Assembly (NCBI GenBank): GCA_050257395.1
Contig: JBLMWU010000132.1
Coordinates: 1-9,140 of the forward strand
From: JAIRTY01 sp050257395
GTDB lineage: Bacteria; Actinomycetota; Actinomycetes; Streptosporangiales; Streptosporangiaceae
Direction: 5' to 3'
DNA: 9,140 nucleotides
Positions 1 to 4,848 of this stretch are shown here, piece after piece; positions within the stretch are counted from its first letter, which is position 1, and each line of letters begins with the position of its first letter. The translations under genes and the position numbers were made by a program. The notes beneath the pieces are model-generated. The model was not told the origin of the DNA. It saw only the letters and a list, made by a program, of their open reading frames with translations, and ran no database searches.

Positions 1-778
1 GGTGAGCTTCGTCCACCCCAAGGCGATCCCGCAGATGGCCGACGCCGACGAGGTGTGGCGGCGGATCACGCCGGCATCCGGCGTGCGCTACTCCGCGCTC
101 GTGCCGAACGTCCGCGGCGCCCAGCGCGCACTCGAGGCCGGCTTCCGCGAGATCGAGGTCGTCGTGTCGGCGTCCGACACCCACAACCGCAAGAACGTCA
201 ACCGCTCCACCGAGGAGTCGCTCGACGACATCGCGGCGATCCTCGAGCTCGTGCACGACCGTGGCGCCACCTGCCAGGTCATCGTCTCGACCGCGTGGGG
301 CTGCCCCTACGAGGGCGACGTGCCGGTCGAGCGGGTGGTGGCGGTCGCCGGGCGCGCGCTGAGGGACGGCGCCGACGGCCTCTCGTACGGCGACACGACC
401 GGCATGGCGACCCCCAGCCGGGTGACCCGCCTGGTCGGCGAGACCCGGTCGGCGTTCCCCGACGCCCCGCTGAACCTGCACTTCCACAACACCCGGGGCA
501 CCGGCCTGGCGAACGTGCTGGCCGCCCTCGAGCTCGGCGTCAGCGACTTCGACGCCTCGGTCGGCGGCCTCGGTGGCTGCCCCTACGCACCCGGCGCCAC
601 CGGCAACATCGCCACCGAGGAACTCGTGCACATGGTCGAGGACATGGGCATCGGCACCGGGGTGGACCTCGCCGCCATGATCGACGCGGCCGCCGAGGCG
701 GAACGGATCATCGGCCGGACGCTGCCCTCCCAGGTGCTGCGGGCGGGCCCGCGCACCCGGACCATCCCGGCCTGGTGA
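1..778 (+). CDS. hmgL: Hydroxymethylglutaryl-CoA lyase, 5' end missing
   Basis: This is a DRE-TIM metallolyase that cleaves HMG-CoA to acetyl-CoA and acetoacetate, the last step of leucine breakdown. The reading frame is already open at base 1. About 258 residues are visible of a family length near 300, so roughly 40 N-terminal residues, including the catalytic Arg-Asp pair, lie outside the window. The first visible residues, (V)SFVHPKAIPQMAD, match the internal SFVSPKWVPQMAD-like segment of the family, so the GTG at base 2 is an internal valine and not a start. Metal-ligand histidines are seen in LHFHNTRGTG (codons at 479 and 485). The signature GGLGGCPYAPGATGN carries the catalytic Cys (codon 578) and the Asn ligand (codon 605). 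The gene uses CTC for leucine much more than the next gene, which uses nearly only CTG. The TGA stop overlaps a candidate GTG start of the next gene. Family is sure; exact substrate is likely but not proven. Confidence 0.9.
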   Translation, partial: VSFVHPKAIPQMADADEVWRRITPASGVRYSALVPNVRGAQRALEAGFREIEVVVSASDTHNRKNVNRSTEESLDDIAAILELVHDRGATCQVIVSTAWGCPYEGDVPVERVVAVAGRALRDGADGLSYGDTTGMATPSRVTRLVGETRSAFPDAPLNLHFHNTRGTGLANVLAALELGVSDFDASVGGLGGCPYAPGATGNIATEELVHMVEDMGIGTGVDLAAMIDAAAEAERIIGRTLPSQVLRAGPRTRTIPAW

Positions 779-2661
779 CCGGGCCTGACCCGGTGCCCGG
801 CGGCCCGGTGACCGGCTGCCCGGTAACCGGCGGCCCAGTAACCGGCGGTGTGGCCGCGCCCGCGGCCGCCCCGGCCGCCGCCGGCGACCAGCCGGCCGCC
901 GGGCGGCCCTGGCGCCGCGAGCTCGCGGTGCTGGCCGTCTTCCTGGCCGCCGGGGTGGCCGCGACCTGGCCGCAGGTGACCGGGGTCAGCGGGCGGCTGC
1001 CCCGGTCCGGGGACGTGACCAGCTACGTGTGGGGCCTGTGGTGGGTCGCCCACCAGCTCAGCCACCTGGGCAATCCCTGGTACACCGGCCAGCTTGCCGC
1101 GCCGGCCGGCACCCAGCTGGGCTTCGACACCCTGATGCCGCTGCTGGGCGCGCTGATGACGCCGGTCACGCTGGTGTTCGGCCCGGCGGTGTCCTTCAGC
1201 CTGCTGACCGCCGCCGTGCCCGGCCTGGCCTGCTACACGATGTACCGGGCCGCCCGCCTGTGGCTGCCGGGCCTGACCGGGCCGGTGGCGGCCGGGGCCG
1301 GTTACGGGCTGTCGGCGATGCTGGCCTTCCAGGACTGGTCCCGCCTGCACGTGGCAGCGGGCATGGTCTTCCTGCCGCTGACCCTGGAGACGGCGGTCCG
1401 GTTCCGCCGCGGCCCCACCGCCCGCCGCGGCGCGGCGCTGGGCCTGGTGCTGGGCGGCTCGGTGCTGGTGGCCCAGGAGTCCGCGGTGCTGGCGGTGGCG
1501 CTGGCCGCGCTGGTGCTGGTGCCGTGGCTGGCGGCCGCCTGCTGGCGCGGCCGCGGCCGGGCGCTGGGCCAGGTCCGGGCGCTGGCCGCGGGCGCCGCGG
1601 TGGCGGCGGCCGTGGCCAGCCCCCAGCTCATCGCCATGCTGGCGCAGCTGCGGGCGGGCGGGGCCACCGCCCCGCCCGCGGACCTGGCCAGCAGCTACCG
1701 CCGGTACGTGGCCGAGCTGCCCGCCCTGTTCGCGCCGTCCCCCCGGCTCGCCAGCGTGGGCCTGCGCGGCCTGGCCGCCGTGTACCGGCACTACGACTAC
1801 CCGCTGGCCCGCGGCGACTCGCTGGTGACCTACGGGGTGGTGCTCACCGTGGCCGCGCTGGCCGGGCTGGCGGTGAGCTGGCGCCGCCGCAGCGCCTGGC
1901 AGCTCGCGGCCCTGTGGCTGGGCAGCGCGGCGCTGGCCCTCGGCCCCACGCTGCACATCGGCGCCCGGCAGTACGTGCCGCTGGCCCAGCAGTGGCACGG
2001 GCTGCGGGTGTCGCCGCTGCTGCCCTATACCTGGCTGGTGCGGGTGCCGGGGCTGTCCGGGCTGCGGGAAGCCGACCGGCTGGCGCTGCTCGGCCTGGTG
2101 GGCGCCGCGCTGCTGGCCGGGGCGGCCGCGCACTGGCTGCGCCGCCATGCCTGGCCGCTGCTGATCGTGGCCGGCCTGGCCGCCGCGCTGGAGGCGGGCT
2201 GGTCCGGGATCCCCGGCTCACCCGCCCTGCCGACCGCCATGCCCGCCCTGGACCGCCCGCTGGCCGCCGGCCATTCCGGCTCGATCGTGGTGGACGTGCC
2301 GTTCGGGCTGCGCGGCGGGCTGCCGCTGTACGGCCTGCACCTGCCGGACGCGGCGCTGCTGCTGGCGACGGCCGACGGGCACCCGCGGGCGGAGTCCTAC
2401 ACGTCCTGGGAACCTGCGCCCACCATCGCCCGCATCCGGCGGCACCCGTTCTACGCCCGGCTGAACGCCGCCCAGCACGGCTGGCCCAGCACACAAGCGC
2501 AGCTCGCCGCGGCCCGGGCCGACCGGCAGCGGATGCGGATCGGCTGGGTGCTGGTGTGGAGCCGGATGCCCGGCACGCTCACCAGCTATCTGTCCGCCAC
2601 CGGCTTCCACTTCGCGTACCAGGCCGACGGCGTCCGGGTCTACCGCCCGGCCGGCCGCTGA
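775..2661 (+). CDS. Multi-pass membrane protein, GT-C glycosyltransferase-like
   Basis: This is a 628-residue protein if the GTG at 775 is the start. That GTG overlaps the upstream TGA (GTGA), suggesting translational coupling. GTGs at 793, 808 and 850 are in-frame alternatives and none has a clear ribosome site. Residues 1-45 are Pro/Gly/Ala-rich, with a repeated GGPVTG unit. About ten hydrophobic helices follow (roughly 48-65, 122-158, 170-206, 219-252, 268-292, 350-369, 376-392, 436-452, 459-475), then a soluble C-terminal part of about 150 residues. A first outer loop with Asp80 (SGDVTSYVWGLWW) and a later P-x(n)-R-x-x-x-R motif (LVRVPGLSGLREADR, about 421-435) resemble GT-C-fold lipid-linked sugar transferases and YfhO-like proteins. 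The role as a cell-envelope sugar transferase is inferred from topology only. The substrate is unknown, and the protein could be an uncharacterised relative without transferase activity. No functional tie to HMG-CoA lyase is evident. Confidence 0.75.
   Translation: MTGPDPVPGGPVTGCPVTGGPVTGGVAAPAAAPAAAGDQPAAGRPWRRELAVLAVFLAAGVAATWPQVTGVSGRLPRSGDVTSYVWGLWWVAHQLSHLGNPWYTGQLAAPAGTQLGFDTLMPLLGALMTPVTLVFGPAVSFSLLTAAVPGLACYTMYRAARLWLPGLTGPVAAGAGYGLSAMLAFQDWSRLHVAAGMVFLPLTLETAVRFRRGPTARRGAALGLVLGGSVLVAQESAVLAVALAALVLVPWLAAACWRGRGRALGQVRALAAGAAVAAAVASPQLIAMLAQLRAGGATAPPADLASSYRRYVAELPALFAPSPRLASVGLRGLAAVYRHYDYPLARGDSLVTYGVVLTVAALAGLAVSWRRRSAWQLAALWLGSAALALGPTLHIGARQYVPLAQQWHGLRVSPLLPYTWLVRVPGLSGLREADRLALLGLVGAALLAGAAAHWLRRHAWPLLIVAGLAAALEAGWSGIPGSPALPTAMPALDRPLAAGHSGSIVVDVPFGLRGGLPLYGLHLPDAALLLATADGHPRAESYTSWEPAPTIARIRRHPFYARLNAAQHGWPSTQAQLAAARADRQRMRIGWVLVWSRMPGTLTSYLSATGFHFAYQADGVRVYRPAGR
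799..850 (+). repeat. 15-bp tandem repeat, about 3.3 copies
   Basis: The units start at 799, 814 and 829, with a partial one at 844. Each has the form GGCGGCCCGGTRACC with one or two changes. They encode GGPVTG/GCPVTG/GGPVTG at the extreme N-terminus of the membrane protein, or form its leader if translation starts at 850. Each full copy contains the near-palindrome GGTRACC (807, 822, 837). One more copy of GGTGACC sits at 774 over the stop/start overlap. Confidence 0.8.
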
Positions 2662-2680
2662 CGAAGGCCCGGCATCCGCA

Positions 2681-2811
2681 CCGGCTCACCCTGTCTGCGC
2701 GCCGGCCGTCCCGGCTTTGCGCTAGCCCTCCCGGTCTTGCGCTGGCTGTCCCGGGTCTTGCGCTGGCCGTCGCGGCTTTGCGCTGGCCGTCGCGGTCTTA
2801 CGCCGGCTGCG
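2681..2811 (+). repeat. 20-bp tandem repeat, five to six copies, intergenic
   Basis: Units begin at about 2701, 2721, 2741, 2762 and 2782, with a half unit at 2802 and a decayed one at 2681. The consensus is GCTGGCCGTCSCGGYYTTGC; the third copy is 21 bp. The array fills most of the 218-bp gap between the membrane-protein gene and the XRE regulator. I see no open frame, promoter hexamer or strong terminator stem in it. Confidence 0.8.
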
Positions 2812-2831
2812 AAAAATTCGTGGCGGCGGGC

Positions 2832-2858
2832 GGGCTGTCGTTACGGTGACGGCAGGCC
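2832..2858. promoter_or_regulatory. Interrupted palindrome over the predicted XRE promoter
   Basis: The core CTGTCGT at 2835-2841 faces ACGGCAG at 2849-2855 about a centre at G2845. The inner pairs A2843-T2847 and C2844-G2846 also match, and outer GG/CC pairs lie at 2832-2833 and 2857-2858. Ten of 13 positions pair. It covers the hexamer TACGGT (2842-2847), the best TANNNT candidate for the downstream gene. An autoregulatory operator is inferred. Confidence 0.5.
2842..2847 (+). promoter_or_regulatory. Candidate -10 element TACGGT for the XRE gene
   Basis: TACGGT fits the actinobacterial TANNNT pattern and would give a start site near 2854, with a leader of about 26 nt that includes the ribosome site. 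No convincing -35 is present; TTCGTG at 2817 has a 19-bp spacer. An AT-rich islet with dyad CGAA-AAA-TTCG (2810-2820) sits just upstream. Confidence 0.35.
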
Positions 2859-2865
2859 CACAGCC

Positions 2866-2874
2866 AGGAGGGAA
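2866..2874 (+). promoter_or_regulatory. Strong Shine-Dalgarno site that fixes the XRE start
   Basis: AGGAGGGAA ends a few bases before the ATG at 2880. It is the best ribosome site in the window. It supports the long N-terminal form of the regulator over starts nearer the helix-turn-helix. Confidence 0.8.
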
Positions 2875-2879
2875 CCGCG

Positions 2880-3437
2880 ATGTCAGATCTGGTGATGCCC
2901 GGCCCGGACGGGCGCCCGCAACGGCCGGGCCCGGGGCAGCCTGGGCCCAGGCAGCCCGGTACGGCGCCGTCTGAGTCGCGGCGGCCGGAGGCTGTGCAGC
3001 CTGGGCCGGTGCAGCCCTGGCACTGGCGGCCCCGGCCGCGGCCGCTGCTGCGGACCCTGGTCGGCGACGTGCTGCGGCGGACCCGGCTGGCGCAGGGGCG
3101 GACCCTGGCCGACGTGGCCAGGGCCGCCCGGGTGTCGGTGCCGTACCTGTCCGAGCTGGAGCGTGGCCGCAAGGAAGCTTCCTCCGAGGTGCTGGCCGCG
3201 ATCTGCGACGCCCTCCGGATCGGCCTGCCCGGCCTGCTGGCCGAGCTCGGCCGCGACCTGACTCCCCGCCGCGAGCTGACTCCCCGCCGCGAGCTGGCAC
3301 CGCGCCCGGAGCTGGCTGGCGAGCCTGGACCGGTGGCCGGAGAGGCACAGGTCATCCGGCTGGGCTCCGCGGGCAGCGGCACGGTCAGCCCGCCGGTGCA
3401 CCGCTCCGGCGACGCCCAGTGCCTGCTGGCGGCCTGA
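2880..3437 (+). CDS. XRE-family regulator, ClgR/PopR-like
   Basis: This is a 185-residue cytoplasmic DNA-binding protein. The XRE helix-turn-helix spans about residues 57-123. Its core GDVLRRTRLAQGRTLADVA, then VSVPYLSELERGRKEASSE and LAAICDAL, closely follows ClgR and PopR, which activate clp genes in actinobacteria. Residues 1-55 form a Pro/Gly/Gln-rich extension; the strong ribosome site and ATG at 2880 favour this start. Residues 126-149 contain a six-residue repeat ([DE]LTPRR-like). The protein ends CLLAA. In Streptomyces, a terminal Ala-Ala on PopR and ClgR is needed for Clp-dependent breakdown, and LAA is the end of the ssrA tag. It converges on a two-gene clpP operon, as expected of a PopR-type regulator kept beside its targets. 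Activation of clpP is inferred; the family is clear, but PopR versus ClgR cannot be settled here. Confidence 0.85.
   Translation: MSDLVMPGPDGRPQRPGPGQPGPRQPGTAPSESRRPEAVQPGPVQPWHWRPRPRPLLRTLVGDVLRRTRLAQGRTLADVARAARVSVPYLSELERGRKEASSEVLAAICDALRIGLPGLLAELGRDLTPRRELTPRRELAPRPELAGEPGPVAGEAQVIRLGSAGSGTVSPPVHRSGDAQCLLAA
3255..3320 (+). repeat. 18-bp in-frame repeat inside the XRE gene
   Basis: Two nearly identical 18-bp units at 3255 and 3273 differ at one base (GACCTG/GAGCTG, then ACTCCCCGCCGC). A diverged third lies at 3291 and the start of a fourth at 3309. They encode DLTPRR, ELTPRR, ELAPRP, ELAG directly after the DNA-binding domain, giving a charged linker. Confidence 0.8.
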
Positions 3438-3488
3438 TCGCCGGGCCGCATCGCCAGGCCGCATCGCCGGGCCGCATCGCCAGCCGGT
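3437..3488. repeat. 13-bp tandem repeat filling the convergent intergenic gap
   Basis: Four back-to-back units at 3437, 3450, 3463 and 3476 have the form ATCGCCRGGCCGC; the last is diverged. They start at the final base of the XRE stop codon and end at the last base of the minus-strand clpP stop codon. The 50-bp gap between the genes therefore consists only of this array. No clear terminator hairpin is visible. Confidence 0.85.
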
Positions 3489-4117
3489 CACCGCAGCGCG
3501 GGCAGGGCCTGCTGGCCGGCCGGTGCCCCCTTGCGGCTGCCGATGACCTGGTCGGCCAGGCCGTAGTCCACCGCCTCCTGGCCGGTGAAGGTGATGTTGC
3601 GGTCGGTGTCCTGCCGGATCCTGGCCGCTGAGTGGCCGGTGTGCCGGCTGAGGATTTCGTCCATCTCGGCGCGGACCCTGGCCACCTCCTTGGCCTGGAC
3701 CGCCAGGTCCGGCAGGGTGCCCCGGGCCTGGCTGGACGGCTGGTGCAGCAGCACCTTGGCGTGCGGCAGGACCGACCGCTTGCCCGGGGCGCCCGCGGCG
3801 AGCAGCACCGCGGCCGCGGACGAGGCCTGCCCGATGCAGATGGTGGCCACGTCCGGCCGGATGAACTGCATGGTGTCGTAGATCGCGGTCAGCGCGCTGT
3901 AGGCGCCACCCGGGGAGTTGATGTACAGGCTGATCTCCAGGTCCGGGCTGGCCGACTCCAGGTGGATCAGCTGGGCCATGATCACGTTCGCGACGCCGTC
4001 GTCGATCTCGGTGCCGAGGAAGATGATCCGCTCCGACAGCAGCCGGGAGTAGATGTCGAACGCGCGCTCACCGGCCGCCGTCCGCTCGATCACGGTGGGG
4101 ATCGTGTACTGGCTCAT
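3488..4117 (-). CDS. clpP: ATP-dependent Clp protease proteolytic subunit, ClpP2 class, Asn in catalytic triad
   Basis: This 209-residue subunit belongs to a tetradecameric serine protease fed by Clp ATPases. It has the ClpP2-class N-terminus (IPTVIERT...DIYSRLLSERIIFLG) and substrate-strand motif SLYINSPGG (63-71). The nucleophile is Ser100 in GQASSAAAVLLAAG and the histidine is His125 in LLHQP. The position aligned without gaps to the catalytic Asp of M. tuberculosis ClpP2 (DTDRDKILTAEEA) is Asn174 here (DTDRNITFTGQEA; codon AAC at 3598-3596). Listeria ClpP1 is a known natural Ser-His-Asn ClpP. The ATG at 4117 lies 2 nt after the upstream clpP stop (TGACCATG); a GTG at 4123 overlapping that stop would add two residues. 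It probably forms mixed particles with the upstream subunit, as ClpP1-ClpP2 pairs do. No clpX or tig gene follows, so this is likely an accessory pair of clpP3-clpP4 type. Confidence 0.93.
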   Translation of the reverse strand: MSQYTIPTVIERTAAGERAFDIYSRLLSERIIFLGTEIDDGVANVIMAQLIHLESASPDLEISLYINSPGGAYSALTAIYDTMQFIRPDVATICIGQASSAAAVLLAAGAPGKRSVLPHAKVLLHQPSSQARGTLPDLAVQAKEVARVRAEMDEILSRHTGHSAARIRQDTDRNITFTGQEAVDYGLADQVIGSRKGAPAGQQALPALR

Positions 4118-4119
4118 GG

Positions 4120-4728
4120 TCACAGCCCCGCCGTCCGGCGCCGGGAGGTGGGCCGCACGTCGTCGAGGTGCTCGACGATGTGGTCGATGATCCCGTACTC
4201 CCGCGCCTCCTCCGCGCTGAACCAGCGGTCGCGCAGGCCGTCGCTGGCGATCGTCTCCTCCGGCTGCCCGGTGTGCTGCGCGATCAGCCGGGTCATCAGC
4301 TCGCCGGTCCGTTCCAGCTGCCGGGCGTAGATCTCCACGTCGGCGGCGGTGCCGCCGAACCCGGCGGAGCCCTGGTGCATCAGCACCTGGGCGTGCGGCA
4401 GGCTGTAGCGCTTGCCGGCCGTCCCCGCGCACAGCAGGAACTGGCCCATGCTCCCGGCCAGGCCCATCGCCAGCGTGCTGACGTCGTTGGGGATGAGCCG
4501 CATCACGTCATAGATCGCCAGCCCGGCGCTGACCGACCCGCCGGGCGAGTTGATGTAGAGGCTGATGTCGCTGCGGGGGTCCTCCGCCGACAGCAGCAGC
4601 AGCTGGGCGCAGAGCCGGTTGGCGATCCGGTCGTCGACCTCGCTGCCGAGGACGATGATGCGCTGGTGCAGGAGCCGCCCGGCGAGCTGCTCGTCGAGCG
4701 TCCCGGCGGCGGGTTCGGCTGTGTACAT
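4120..4728 (-). CDS. clpP: ATP-dependent Clp protease proteolytic subunit, ClpP1 class
   Basis: This 202-residue protein is the first gene of the clpP operon. It has SEVDDRIANRLCAQ (29-42) and SLYINSPGG (56-64). The nucleophile is Ser93 in MGLAGSMGQFLL, with His118 in VLMHQ and Asp167 in LRDRWFSAEEA, a full catalytic triad. The block GTAGKRYSLPHAQ and the lack of an N-terminal IPxVIE motif match the ClpP1 class of actinobacteria. One oddity is the residue after His-Gln: Gly120 replaces the usual Pro of the HQP motif in the handle region. The start is the ATG at 4728, with a GGTGGG-like ribosome site just upstream; the frame stays open further upstream but that part does not look like ClpP. 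Coupling to the next clpP by a 2-nt gap suggests a mixed two-subunit protease. The spacer upstream contains several operator-like dyads, consistent with activation by a PopR/ClgR-type factor. Confidence 0.95.
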   Translation of the reverse strand: MYTAEPAAGTLDEQLAGRLLHQRIIVLGSEVDDRIANRLCAQLLLLSAEDPRSDISLYINSPGGSVSAGLAIYDVMRLIPNDVSTLAMGLAGSMGQFLLCAGTAGKRYSLPHAQVLMHQGSAGFGGTAADVEIYARQLERTGELMTRLIAQHTGQPEETIASDGLRDRWFSAEEAREYGIIDHIVEHLDDVRPTSRRRTAGL

Positions 4729-4742
4729 GGGCCCACCATCGC

Positions 4743-4760
4743 CGGGCCGGGACCGGCCCG
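4743..4760. promoter_or_regulatory. GC-rich 8-bp inverted repeat before clpP
   Basis: CGGGCCGG and CCGGCCCG flank a 2-bp centre (GA), 14 bp upstream of the clpP ATG. In RNA it could form a hairpin just before the ribosome site; in DNA it could be an operator. In GC-rich DNA such arms also occur by chance. Confidence 0.4.
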
Positions 4761-4769
4761 CCAAGGAAA

Positions 4770-4784
4770 TCTGCTGGCAGCAGA
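4770..4784. promoter_or_regulatory. Perfect 15-bp palindrome upstream of clpP, likely operator
   Basis: TCTGCTG-G-CAGCAGA is a perfect 7-bp inverted repeat, 41 bp upstream of the clpP ATG. A 10-bp direct repeat GGGACCGGCC occurs on each side (4749-4758 and 4794-4803). It is the most regular dyad in the spacer and the best candidate for binding by the ClgR/PopR-like regulator. No clear minus-strand TANNNT hexamer was found nearby, as may occur at activator-dependent promoters. Confidence 0.55.
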
Positions 4785-4811
4785 CGATCCAGCGGGACCG
4801 GCCAGCACAAA

Positions 4812-4827
4812 TCGAACAGGTATTTGA
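4812..4827. promoter_or_regulatory. LexA/SOS box upstream of alkB
   Basis: TCGAACAGGTATTTGA contains CGAACAGGTATTTG (4813-4826). This fits the Gram-positive/actinobacterial LexA consensus CGAACRNRYGTTYG at all defined positions but one (A for the first G of the right half). It occupies the -35 zone of the predicted alkB promoter, where LexA would block transcription. LexA binding is inferred. Confidence 0.6.
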
Positions 4828-4836
4828 AGGGCGGGT

Positions 4837-4842
4837 TAGCAT
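4837..4842 (+). promoter_or_regulatory. -10 element TAGCAT, leaderless alkB promoter
   Basis: TAGCAT matches TANNNT and ends 6 bp before the alkB ATG, so transcription would begin at the start codon. No ribosome site is correctly placed; GAAGGG lies about 17 bp upstream. No good -35 is visible. Confidence 0.5.
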
Positions 4843-4848
4843 GGGGCC

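Noticed and set aside
583..2148. Long minus-strand open frame (521 codons) opposite the membrane-protein gene
   Set aside because: Its product is rich in Gln, Gly, Arg and His without domain sense, typical of an antisense frame in GC-rich DNA. The plus strand gives a coherent membrane protein.
2681..2811. CRISPR array
   Set aside because: The units are directly adjacent with no unique spacers, imperfect, and only 20 bp long, and there are no cas genes nearby. It is a plain tandem repeat.
1029..2849. Long plus-strand frame running through the membrane-protein gene and the 20-bp array
   Set aside because: It is an Arg/Ala/Gly-rich frameshifted shadow of the membrane-protein frame with no recognisable motif.
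3437..3488. Bidirectional terminator between the XRE and clpP genes
   Set aside because: The sequence is a direct tandem repeat. I found no stem longer than a few base pairs with a sensible loop.
4812..4842. RecA-independent damage promoter of the ClgR-linked type (TTGTCRGTG-N8-TANNNT) before alkB
   Set aside because: The bases at the required position (about 4820-4828) do not match TTGTCRGTG. The LexA-type box explains the sequence better.
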